A stretch of DNA of 12,366 nucleotides from X23 sp050251575 (GTDB taxonomy: Bacteria > Bacillota > Clostridia > SK-Y3): assembly GCA_050251575.1 (NCBI GenBank), contig JBFWMP010000082.1, positions 1 to 12,366 on the forward strand, written 5' to 3'. This document shows positions 6,337 to 12,366 of this stretch, one piece after another. Positions within the stretch are counted from its first letter, which is position 1, and each line of letters starts with the position of its first letter. Made by a program: the position numbers and the translations under genes. The notes beneath the pieces are model-generated. The model was not told the DNA's origin. It worked only from the letters and a program-made list of their open reading frames with translations, and searched no databases.

Positions 6337-7367
6337 ATATCCACCTCATTATCTCCTTCAATCACTTCACCAATAATAAACGCCTTCTCATGGTTATCTT
6401 TTAAATGCTTCATTATTCCATCTGCGTCAGAAGCCTTTACAGCCATAATCATTCCGATTCCCATGTTAAAAGTATTATACATGTCCCTCTCAGGAACATT
6501 CCCTAAACTTTGAAGCATATCAAAGATAGGCAGTACATTCCAGCTTCCTTTATTGATTTTCGCTTTCAACCCTTTAGGCAGCATTCTTGGAATATTTTCA
6601 ATAAAGCCGCCTCCTGTAATGTGCGATACAGCATTAATAGGGAATTTCTCAATTAAGTCAAGCAGCGTTTTTACATAAATACGTGTAGGCTTTAGAAGCT
6701 CTTCTCCTGCAGTACAACCCAAAGTTCCTACGTATCTGCCCAACTTTTTATCGTCATCATTGCCGTTCAAATTAAATAACTTTCTTACTAGTGAATACCC
6801 ATTGCTGTGTATCCCGGAAGAAGCAAGTCCTATTAATAAATCTCCTTTTTTAGTACGTGACCCATTGATTATTTTTTCTTTATCTACAATACCTACTGAG
6901 AAACCTGCCAGATCATATTCTCCTTCCGGATAAAATCCCGGCATTTCCGCTGTTTCACCGCCAATTAGAGCACAGCCCGCCTGCACACATCCGTCAGCTA
7001 CACCCTTTACGATTTCTGCTACCTTTTCAGGCTTATTCTTACCTACTGCAAGATAATCAAGGAAGAACATCGGACGAGCTCCTGAGCATACAATGTCATT
7101 TACACACATCGCAACGCAGTCCTGACCTACAGTATCATGCTTGTCCATAATAAAGGCAATCTTCAGCTTAGTACCTACTCCATCGGTTCCTGAAACCAAT
7201 ACGGGATTACTATAGTTCAGCTTCCCTATCTCAAAGAGACCCCCAAAACCTCCGATATCCGATAGCACTCCGGGAATAAGTGTCTTGGAGACGTGCTGTT
7301 TCATTAACTTTACTGCTTCATAGCCGGCTTCAACATCTACACCAGCCGCTTTATAACTGTTACTCAT
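6330..7367 (-). CDS. purM: Phosphoribosylformylglycinamidine cyclo-ligase (AIR synthetase)
   Basis: Closes the imidazole ring: FGAM plus ATP gives AIR. The 345 residues are normal length. Conserved segments are SGTDGVGTKL (59-68), VAMCVNDIVCSGARP (85-99) and the ATP/metal-binding GGETAEMPG (136-144). Further on, SSGIHSNGYSL (183-193), THITGGGF-like SHITGGGF and FNMGIGM are also present. I start it at MSNSYKAAG (ATG 7365-7367), with GGAGGAG 6-7 nt upstream. The longer open frame adds 36 codons that are just the purF 3' end in another frame. It overlaps the purF stop by 8 nt (ATGAGTAA) and the purN start by 7 nt, a tight F-M-N coupling block. Confidence 0.98.
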   Translation of the reverse strand: MSNSYKAAGVDVEAGYEAVKLMKQHVSKTLIPGVLSDIGGFGGLFEIGKLNYSNPVLVSGTDGVGTKLKIAFIMDKHDTVGQDCVAMCVNDIVCSGARPMFFLDYLAVGKNKPEKVAEIVKGVADGCVQAGCALIGGETAEMPGFYPEGEYDLAGFSVGIVDKEKIINGSRTKKGDLLIGLASSGIHSNGYSLVRKLFNLNGNDDDKKLGRYVGTLGCTAGEELLKPTRIYVKTLLDLIEKFPINAVSHITGGGFIENIPRMLPKGLKAKINKGSWNVLPIFDMLQSLGNVPERDMYNTFNMGIGMIMAVKASDADGIMKHLKDNHEKAFIIGEVIEGDNEVDIC

Positions 7368-8808
7368 GTATACTCCTCCTTTCAAATTCCATCTTATCAG
7401 CCTCTTCAGGCACCTCCATTGGATATTCTCCGGAAAAGCAACCATTACAGAATCCGCACTTTGCTCCAACAGCAATTTGATGCAATCCTTCTATTCCTAA
7501 ATAACCAAGACTGTCAGCACCCACTAATTGTCGAATTTCTTCCAAAGAATGCTTACAAGCAACCAACTGCTTTCTTGATGGAATATCTGTACCAAAATAG
7601 CACGGCCATTTGAAAGGTGGGGAACTTACTCTCATATGAACTTCTTTTGCTCCTGCATCCTTTAGCATTTGGACAATCCTTCCGCTTGTCGTACCCCTCA
7701 CTATAGAATCATCCACCATAATAATCCGCTTTCCTTCTATATTTCTTTTCAAAACATTTAATTTTATCCTGACACCTGTTTCTCTTTGACTCTGGTCCGG
7801 TTGTATAAATGTTCTTCCTATATAACGATTCTTAATTAATCCTTCACCATAAGGTATCCCTGATTCTTCTGCATAGCCTATAGCTGCCGAAACCCCAGAA
7901 TCAGGCACGCCAATGACTAAATCCGCTTCAACAGGATGTTCTTTTGCTAATATCCTGCCTGCCTGTTTCCGCGCTTCATAGACACTTGCTCCTTCTATGA
8001 CGCTATCCGGACGCGCAAAATAGATAAACTCAAATATGCATAAGTTAGATTTCCCTATACAGTTAGTCTTGATTGAACGCAGACCATTTTCATCAATTAC
8101 TACCACTTCTCCAGGCTCAACATCCCGTATAAATTCCGCATTGATCGAGTCAAAGGCACATGTCTCCGAAGCAAGTACATACGAGTCTCCAATTCTTCCA
8201 ATACTCAGCGGACGAAAACCATTAGGATCTCTTGCACCGATTAATTTGCGTGGGCTCATAATAACAAGTGAATATGATCCTTTTACTCTCATCATCATGC
8301 GTGAAATTGCTTCTTCAATAGAACCGCATTTTACTCTTTCGCGAGCAATCAAATATGCAATAACTTCTGAATCTATAGTAGTTTGAAATATCGCCCCATT
8401 ATTTTCCAAATCTCCTCTTATCTCTGCTGCATTTACCAGATTTCCATTATGAGCTACCGTCAGTGTTCCTTTAACATACTTTGTTACCAACGGCTGTGCA
8501 TTCTCACGCAAGTTAGCCCCTGTGGTAGAGTATCTCACGTGCCCTACCGCAATTTGCCCCTTTAAATGATTGAGCACTACATCGTTAAAAACTTCCGGCA
8601 CTAATCCCATATCCTTATGATAAATAATGGTTCCATCATCATTTACTGCAATACCGCAGCTTTCCTGTCCGCGGTGCTGTAATGAATACAGACCATAGTA
8701 GGTAAGACGGGCGCAATCTAGATTATTACTTTTATCATAAACACCAAAAACACCGCATTCTTCATTCAGTTTATCTAACCGCCAATTAAAATCAATATAT
8801 TTATTCAT
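7360..8808 (-). CDS. purF: Amidophosphoribosyltransferase (glutamine PRPP amidotransferase), Fe-S type
   Basis: The committing step: moves glutamine amide nitrogen to PRPP, giving phosphoribosylamine. In 482 residues, a short 17-residue propeptide precedes Cys18 (NEECGVFG), the N-terminal nucleophile expected to be exposed by self-cleavage. The class II glutamine amidotransferase domain follows (HRGQESCGIA, HVRYSTTG, HNGNLVN). The phosphoribosyltransferase domain has VIGVPDSG and the PRPP loop VDDSIVRGTT (365-374). Cys257 (CIFEFIYF), Cys403 (WPCYFG) and the CGFCNGC cluster (451-457) fit the [4Fe-4S] ligands of Bacillus PurF; the 257-403 spacing of 146 equals that of Bacillus. I chose ATG 8806-8808 with GGAGAGG 9 nt upstream; a TTG six codons earlier is less likely. 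AMP/GMP feedback is known for the family. The purM start overlaps its stop. Confidence 0.98.
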   Translation of the reverse strand: MNKYIDFNWRLDKLNEECGVFGVYDKSNNLDCARLTYYGLYSLQHRGQESCGIAVNDDGTIIYHKDMGLVPEVFNDVVLNHLKGQIAVGHVRYSTTGANLRENAQPLVTKYVKGTLTVAHNGNLVNAAEIRGDLENNGAIFQTTIDSEVIAYLIARERVKCGSIEEAISRMMMRVKGSYSLVIMSPRKLIGARDPNGFRPLSIGRIGDSYVLASETCAFDSINAEFIRDVEPGEVVVIDENGLRSIKTNCIGKSNLCIFEFIYFARPDSVIEGASVYEARKQAGRILAKEHPVEADLVIGVPDSGVSAAIGYAEESGIPYGEGLIKNRYIGRTFIQPDQSQRETGVRIKLNVLKRNIEGKRIIMVDDSIVRGTTSGRIVQMLKDAGAKEVHMRVSSPPFKWPCYFGTDIPSRKQLVACKHSLEEIRQLVGADSLGYLGIEGLHQIAVGAKCGFCNGCFSGEYPMEVPEEADKMEFERRSIHE

Positions 8809-8836
8809 GTGTTTTTCCCTCTCCAAGAATGATTAA

Positions 8837-8867
8837 TAGCTCGGAGCTTGCAGCTCGGAGCTCGGAG
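8837..8867 (+). repeat. Heptad array (GAGCTCG type) between purC and purF
   Basis: Four 7-nt units plus GAG, beginning TAGCTCG, GAGCTTG and ending GAGCTCG. It nearly fills the 79-nt spacer between the purC stop and the purF start. The first unit lies about 12 nt from the purF ribosome binding site. It matches the copy at 10128 closely. Confidence 0.75.
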
Positions 8868-8887
8868 TAATTTCCATAGAGTGCTAA

Positions 8888-9595
8888 TTACTCACCCATT
8901 AATCTCTTCAACACTTCTTTGTATGCATCCTCTACATTACCAAGGTCTCTTCTGAATCTATCCTTATCCAGTTTTTCTTTGGTATTTGAATCCCAAAAAC
9001 GGCAAGTATCCGGTGAAATCTCATCTGCTAAGATAATATCCCCTTTGTATCTGCCAAACTCCAACTTGAAATCTATTAATTCTATTCCTAAATCTTTCAG
9101 ATAATTTGATAATACTTGATTCACTTTAAAAGCCATACCGGATATCTTGTTTAATTCTTCTTGTGTGGCAAGCTCCATCGCATAAATATGATAATCATTA
9201 ATCATAGGATCACCTAGCGCATCATCCTTATAACAGTATTCAAGAACAGTAGACTTCATCTTAGTACCTTCCGGCAATCCCAATCTTTTCGATAAGCTTC
9301 CGGCTGCAATATTTCTCACGATGACTTCTATAGGTACAATTTCAACTTTTTTAACAATCGTCTCTCTTTCACTAATCTCTTCTACAAAGTGAGTAACAAC
9401 TCCTTCTTTCTCCAATAGCTTGAATAAATGGTTGGAGATTCTATTGTTCATTACTCCTTTATCTTGTATCGTTCCTTTCTTTAAACCGTTAAAAGCAGTA
9501 GCATCATCCTTATAATCAACTATATACATATCTTCATTATCTGTCTTGTAAACCTTCTTAGCTTTTCCTTCATAAAGCATTTCTAGCTTTTTCAT
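8888..9595 (-). CDS. purC: SAICAR synthetase
   Basis: Couples CAIR with aspartate using ATP to give SAICAR, directly after the PurE step. The 235 residues are typical of the bacterial family. They show YEGKAKKVY (8-16), the substrate/ATP strand VEIVPIEVIVRNIAAGS (84-100), DPMINDYHI (129-137), IDFKLEFGR (174-182) and the C-terminal signature LADEISPDTCRFWD (189-202). ATG 9593-9595 overlaps the purE TGA by 4 nt (ATGA), with GGAGG 10 nt upstream, so PurE and PurC are probably made together. A 79-nt spacer with a heptad array follows before purF. Confidence 0.98.
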   Translation of the reverse strand: MKKLEMLYEGKAKKVYKTDNEDMYIVDYKDDATAFNGLKKGTIQDKGVMNNRISNHLFKLLEKEGVVTHFVEEISERETIVKKVEIVPIEVIVRNIAAGSLSKRLGLPEGTKMKSTVLEYCYKDDALGDPMINDYHIYAMELATQEELNKISGMAFKVNQVLSNYLKDLGIELIDFKLEFGRYKGDIILADEISPDTCRFWDSNTKEKLDKDRFRRDLGNVEDAYKEVLKRLMGE

Positions 9596-10104
9596 AGTTT
9601 TGAAACCTCCTCTTTAATTTGCGCATTTTTTTCTTCTACTTGCTTTGCCATTTCTATTTTAAAAGCCTTAAGCTTTGTTTTTAGATCTTTATATGCAATA
9701 GAAAGGATTTGTACTGCAAGAATAGCAGCATTATCTGCTCCGTCTATTGCCACAGTTGCAACTGGAATACCTTTAGGCATTTGTACAATGGATAAAAGCG
9801 AATCCAACCCGTCCATTGTGGAAGACTTGATTGGCAAACCTATAACAGGAAGTGTTGTAAACGCTGCCAACACTCCCGGAAGATGCGCTGCCTTACCAGC
9901 TGCACCAATAATCACGTCAATCCCGTTTGCTTCTGCATTTTTTGCAAACTCTTCCGCTTTATAAGGTGTGCGATGGGCAGAAATTACATTCACATCCACT
10001 TCAACACCAAAGTCTTTTAATACTTTAATACAACTTTTTAAAATTGGAAAGTCAGAATCACTTCCCATTACAATTGCTACTTTTGGTTTCTTATTAACAC
10101 TCAT
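9592..10104 (-). CDS. purE: N5-CAIR mutase / AIR carboxylase catalytic subunit, class I-like
   Basis: Yields CAIR, the PurC substrate. The 170 residues contain GSDSDFP (14-20), SAHRTP (42-47, with the conserved His44), AAGKAAHLPGV (68-78), MDGLDSLLSIVQMP (97-110) and GIPVATVAIDGADNAAILA (112-130). The HLPG motif is class I-like, which normally works with PurK, but no purK is next to it. The C-terminal 35 or so residues form a charged Lys/Glu helix, slightly longer than the usual 160-residue enzyme. It starts at ATG 10102-10104 behind AGGAGG and is the first gene of the cluster. The 253-bp spacer before it contains repeats and only a weak candidate promoter. Confidence 0.97.
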   Translation of the reverse strand: MSVNKKPKVAIVMGSDSDFPILKSCIKVLKDFGVEVDVNVISAHRTPYKAEEFAKNAEANGIDVIIGAAGKAAHLPGVLAAFTTLPVIGLPIKSSTMDGLDSLLSIVQMPKGIPVATVAIDGADNAAILAVQILSIAYKDLKTKLKAFKIEMAKQVEEKNAQIKEEVSKL

Positions 10105-10127
10105 TAAAATATCCTCCTAGATTATAA

Positions 10128-10158
10128 TAGCTCGGAGCTTGGAGCTCGGAGCTTGGGG
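10128..10158 (+). repeat. Heptad array (GAGCTTG type) upstream of purE
   Basis: Units TAGCTCG, GAGCTTG alternate twice and end in GGG. It is nearly identical to the purC-purF copy (8837-8867) and ends 24 nt from the purE start codon side. Confidence 0.8.
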
Positions 10159-10176
10159 CATAAGTTCCGCATGATT

Positions 10177-10271
10177 AATTGACAATTAACAGTTGACAGT
10201 TGATAATTACTTAATATCTCATGTTTTATAATTCTCAATTCTCAATTTTCAATTCTCAATTCTCAATTTTT
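10177..10271. repeat. Paired AATTGAC / AATTCTC heptad arrays
   Basis: The first array has units AATTGAC, AATTAAC, AGTTGAC and AGTTGAT (10177-10204). The second has six perfect-period units (10230-10271), four of them AATTCTC. The second is roughly the inverse complement of the first (24 of 32 positions pair, two more as G-T), so the pair can fold back on itself. With the 10128 array and the 10308 palindrome, these fill most of the 253-bp gap between purE and the permease. Confidence 0.75.
10225..10252 (-). promoter_or_regulatory. Weak candidate promoter for the purE operon
   Basis: TTGAAA (10247-10252) and TATAAA (10225-10230) on the minus strand, 16 nt apart, lie inside the AATTCTC array. 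It is the best pair I see upstream of purE. It may be chance in repetitive AT-rich DNA; read-through from the permease is the alternative. Confidence 0.3.
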
Positions 10272-10307
10272 GTCATAAGTTTTCAATTTGTTTTTTAGGT
10301 TTAATTA

Positions 10308-10341
10308 ATGAAGTCCGATAAGTTAACTTATCGGACTTCAT
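10308..10341 (-). terminator. 34-bp perfect palindrome, candidate terminator of the permease gene
   Basis: ATGAAGTCCGATAAGTT is followed at once by its exact complement, giving a 15-bp stem with a TTAA loop, 16 nt after the permease stop. The minus-strand sequence after it is AT-rich but has no real T run, so termination may be leaky or the element may protect the mRNA 3' end. Confidence 0.55.
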
Positions 10342-10357
10342 ATCATTTAACTTATCT

Positions 10358-11770
10358 TTAATGCGGCAGGATTGAGAATCTTAAGATAAACAGTAGTGCC
10401 AGCACATATACAATCGGATGTACTTCTTTTGCTTTACCTGCTGCAATCTTAGTAATAGGATAAGAAATTAATCCTAATGCAATACCTGTTGCTATACTGT
10501 AAGTGAAAGGCATCATAACGATCGTTAAAAATGCAGGTATTGCTTCGCTCATATCATCAAATTCAATATTCTTAACAGCACCTATCATCATTACACCAAC
10601 GATGATTAGAGCTGGTGCTGTAGCAGCACTAGGAACTAATCCTACCAATGGTGCAAAGAATAGCGCGACTAAGAATAAACCGCCTGTTACGACAGAAGTC
10701 AATCCTGTCTTTCCGCCTGCTGCAATACCAGAACCGCTTTCAACGAAAGTAGTAACTGTAGATGTTCCTAGACATGCACCGGCAGATGTAGCAATAGCAT
10801 CAGCCATCAACGCTTTTTCCATTCTCGGAAGCCTTCCCTGTTCATCCAAAAGACCTGCTTTTTGCCCTGTTCCGATAAGTGTACCGATAGTGTCAAACAT
10901 GTCTACAAGGCTGAAGGAAATGATAACCGTTAAGGTAGAGAATATGGCAGCGGCTACACCTTTCCCATCCAGACCTAAAAGTCCAACGAAATCCATTTTG
11001 AAGAAAGTAGGCTCCAAACTTGGCGGCATTGAAAAAATACCGAAATTAGCTAAGTTAGTTACCCCAAAAGGAATCCCTACAACTGTAGTTGCGAGAATAC
11101 CGATTAAAATAGCTCCTCTTACCTTCAAAATAAGTAATATACCAATAATTAAAAGTCCGATTAATGCAACAATCGCATTTCTTGTCGCCATTCCATAAGT
11201 GAGCTTAGTCGCTTCATCATAAAACTCTGTGCTGAAATATTTTGAAAAATCAGCTAACTGTACTACTGTAGCAGAGTTTTTCATAACAATATTTGCATTG
11301 ACCATTCCGATTAATGCGATAAACAAACCGATACCTGCACTAATCGCATATTTTAGATTGAGAGGAATTGCTTTAACAATTGCTTCTCTTAATCCTATCA
11401 GAGTGATAACGATAAATAAGATACCGGAAAGAAATACTGCAGCCAATGCCTGATTAAATGTATACCCCATACCTAATACAATTGTAAAGGCAAAGAATGC
11501 ATTTAAACCCATGCCTGGTGCCTGCGCAAAAGGAAGATTTGCATATAATCCCATAACCAAAGTACCAATGGCAGCAGCAATACAAGTTGCAACAAATATG
11601 CTTGCCTTGATTTCATCAGCACCTTCTATACCCAAAATATACAAAGGTGTGCTTAGGATGTTAGGATTAACAAAGATGATATAGGCCATTGTGATAAATG
11701 TAGTAACACCAGCAATAACTTCTGTTTTTACACTTGTTTTGTTTTCTTTCAAACCAAAAAATTTCTCCAT
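10358..11770 (-). CDS. pbuG: NCS2-family purine permease, AzgA/PbuG type
   Basis: Membrane importer of hypoxanthine, guanine or adenine. The 470 residues are hydrophobic throughout with many membrane segments; this family usually has a 14-helix fold. Family marks are TTFITMAYIIFVNPNIL (23-39), APGMGLNAFFAF (84-95), SLVDMFDTIGTLIG (287-300) and the substrate-region signature TFVESGSGIAAGGKTGLTSV (341-360). The start ATG 11768-11770 has AAGGGAG upstream. A guanine riboswitch with a terminator in its leader should shut it off when guanine-type purines are plentiful, which favours guanine/hypoxanthine over adenine as substrate. It sits between guaA and the purE operon, linking uptake to synthesis. 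The exact substrate is inferred. Confidence 0.92.
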   Translation of the reverse strand: MEKFFGLKENKTSVKTEVIAGVTTFITMAYIIFVNPNILSTPLYILGIEGADEIKASIFVATCIAAAIGTLVMGLYANLPFAQAPGMGLNAFFAFTIVLGMGYTFNQALAAVFLSGILFIVITLIGLREAIVKAIPLNLKYAISAGIGLFIALIGMVNANIVMKNSATVVQLADFSKYFSTEFYDEATKLTYGMATRNAIVALIGLLIIGILLILKVRGAILIGILATTVVGIPFGVTNLANFGIFSMPPSLEPTFFKMDFVGLLGLDGKGVAAAIFSTLTVIISFSLVDMFDTIGTLIGTGQKAGLLDEQGRLPRMEKALMADAIATSAGACLGTSTVTTFVESGSGIAAGGKTGLTSVVTGGLFLVALFFAPLVGLVPSAATAPALIIVGVMMIGAVKNIEFDDMSEAIPAFLTIVMMPFTYSIATGIALGLISYPITKIAAGKAKEVHPIVYVLALLFILRFSILPH

Positions 11771-11898
11771 AGTAAAAACGACTCCCTTCTTTTTTTAGTC
11801 TCTTCTTTTGATTTGTTATGTAGTTTGTCCTTTAAACACACTTCATAACCACTGAGTACCTGACAGCAATTGCCTCCATGGAAGCATTAATCCATAAG
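11771..11898 (-). other. mRNA leader between riboswitch terminator and permease start
   Basis: 128 nt with no convincing gene. An imperfect palindrome around TCCATGGA and two 14-15 codon frames without ribosome binding sites are present, and I give them no role. Confidence 0.5.
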
Positions 11899-11945
11899 AA
11901 AAATAAAAATGACAAATAGATTGTCTGAGTGAAATCTATTTGTCA
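11899..11945 (-). terminator. Riboswitch-controlled intrinsic terminator
   Basis: A perfect 13-bp stem, TGACAAATAGATT (11933-11945 read on minus) against 11910-11922, with a 10-nt loop. It is followed on the minus strand by a T-rich tail (11899-11909, ten T with one A). It lies between the aptamer and the permease gene, the usual place for an OFF-type expression platform. Confidence 0.9.
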
Positions 11946-12018
11946 GTTTATTGAATCGTGCTATGATAACCCGAACTTTCTTTACGAATTATCCATGTTA
12001 CGACTACGCTGCCAATTT

Positions 12019-12089
12019 CACCCATAGTCAAACAATTTACGGTTGTTTGGTAGAGACTCTCGAGCCATATCCTCGAAATTATATGAGCT
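12019..12089 (-). ncRNA. Guanine-class purine riboswitch aptamer
   Basis: On the minus strand the three-way junction reads in order. P1 5' strand is CTCATA (12082-12087), then TAATTT and the P2 hairpin CGAG-GATATGG-CTCG. J2/3 contains TCTCTACC. P3 is CAAACA-ACCGTAAA-TGTTTG, then GAC and the P1 3' strand TATGGG (12021-12026). The kissing loops L2 (GATATGG) and L3 (CCGTAAA) match the xpt riboswitch closely. The specificity base before the P1 3' strand is C (position 12027 on the complement; GACTAT), as in guanine/hypoxanthine riboswitches, not U as in adenine ones. It lies about 20 nt from the predicted transcript start. Confidence 0.95.
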
Positions 12090-12114
12090 GGTATACTATT
12101 TAATTCACAAAAAT

Positions 12115-12143
12115 ATAGTATCAAAGGTAACGCCATTTGTCAA
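12115..12143 (-). promoter_or_regulatory. Sigma-A promoter of the riboswitch-permease transcript
   Basis: On the minus strand, consensus -35 TTGACA (12138-12143) is separated by exactly 17 nt from -10 TACTAT (12115-12120). The transcript would start near 12108, just before the aptamer. This makes the permease independent of guaA transcription. Confidence 0.85.
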
Positions 12144-12235
12144 TGTAAAACCCAAAAAAATCTGAACTTTTTTTATAATATCGCATTTAATATTCGGGTA
12201 TTTTCCAAAAAATTAAAATTAGTATCTTCTGTTTA

Positions 12236-12366
12236 CTACTCCCACTCGATAGTTGCAGGCGGCTTACTTGTAATATCATACACCAATCTATTGATATGCT
12301 TTACTTCATTAATGATTCTATTTGAAACTTTTTCTAATATATCGTAAGGAATACGCGCCCAATCGG
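12236..12366 (-). CDS. guaA: GMP synthase (glutamine-hydrolysing), C-terminal 42 residues only
   Basis: Converts XMP to GMP with glutamine and ATP. Only the dimerisation-domain end is in the window: DWARIPYDIL at the start, then INRLVYDITSKPP and the ending ATIEWE, the near-invariant C-terminus of GuaA. The stop is TAG (12236-12238), followed at once by TAA. The 5' part lies beyond the window edge. No convincing terminator lies in the 97 nt before the permease promoter. Its position beside purine uptake and IMP synthesis genes fits a purine locus. Confidence 0.95.
   Translation of the reverse strand, partial: DWARIPYDILEKVSNRIINEVKHINRLVYDITSKPPATIEWE

Noticed and set aside
8809..8826. TTG start giving PurF six more residues
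   Set aside because: The putative ribosome binding site GGAGAGG overlaps these codons, and the ATG at 8806-8808 has correct spacing.
10177..10271. Possible CRISPR-like array
   Set aside because: The period is 7 nt with no unique spacers; it is a short tandem repeat array, not CRISPR.
10503..11198. A 231-codon plus-strand open frame inside the permease gene
   Set aside because: It is antisense to conserved NCS2 signature regions; the low-complexity Pro/Ile/Ala-rich translation and lack of a ribosome binding site mark it as a shadow.
11832..11879. A 15-codon leader peptide frame before the permease
   Set aside because: No ribosome binding site, no codon bias toward a regulatory amino acid, and the upstream riboswitch terminator already explains the control.
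11948..12136. A 62-codon minus-strand frame in the permease leader
   Set aside because: It covers the guanine riboswitch aptamer, which fully explains the sequence; it begins upstream of the predicted transcript start.
12139..12235. A terminator for guaA
   Set aside because: Runs of A and T are present but I find no stem of useful length followed by a T tract on the minus strand.

Overview
The window looks like a chromosomal piece of a low-GC, Gram-positive anaerobe of class Clostridia, possibly Lachnospirales. The evidence is AT-rich DNA, GGAGG-type ribosome binding sites, the gene order purE-purC-purF-purM-purN-purH-purD, an Fe-S type PurF, a guanine riboswitch before an NCS2 purine permease, and a CtsR-type heat-shock operator. 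The exact taxon cannot be fixed by eye. Every gene I can support is on the minus strand, so the transcriptional order runs from high to low coordinates.

Region by region, in transcription order. At the right edge is the last 42 codons of guaA (GMP synthase; 12236-12366). A strong sigma-A promoter (12115-12143) then drives a guanine-class purine riboswitch (aptamer about 12019-12089), followed by a 13-bp intrinsic terminator (11899-11945). Together they control an AzgA/PbuG-like permease (10358-11770). A 34-bp perfect palindrome (10308-10341) follows the permease. After a 253-bp spacer full of 7-nt repeat arrays comes the purine operon: purE (9592-10104), purC (8888-9595), purF (7360-8808), purM (6330-7367), purN (5704-6336), purH (4104-5648) and purD (2624-3883). 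These cover AIR formation (purF, D, N, M), carboxylation (purE), SAICAR formation (purC) and the last two steps to IMP (purH). FGAR amidotransferase (purL/Q/S), purB and purK are not in view. purE/purC, purF/purM and purM/purN overlap by 4-8 nt, which suggests translational coupling.

Just past the purD stop there is a run of exactly 100 N (2520-2619), a scaffold gap of arbitrary length. The left part (1-2519) is therefore a separate contig whose adjacency is only inferred. It holds an Hsp20 chaperone gene (1936-2370) with a CtsR box inside its promoter and a strong terminator. Next come a Methyltransf_32-like SAM-dependent methyltransferase gene (621-1769) and the start of thiT (1-560, cut by the window edge), which encodes a thiamine-specific ECF S component.

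The gene content is ordinary housekeeping and I do not see an undescribed enzymatic system. The less ordinary signals are in non-coding DNA. There is a family of degenerate heptanucleotide arrays in the operon's long spacers, some in fold-back pairs and one supplying the purN stop codon. The riboswitch has a readable antiterminator/terminator switch, and the hsp20 promoter carries a CtsR box.
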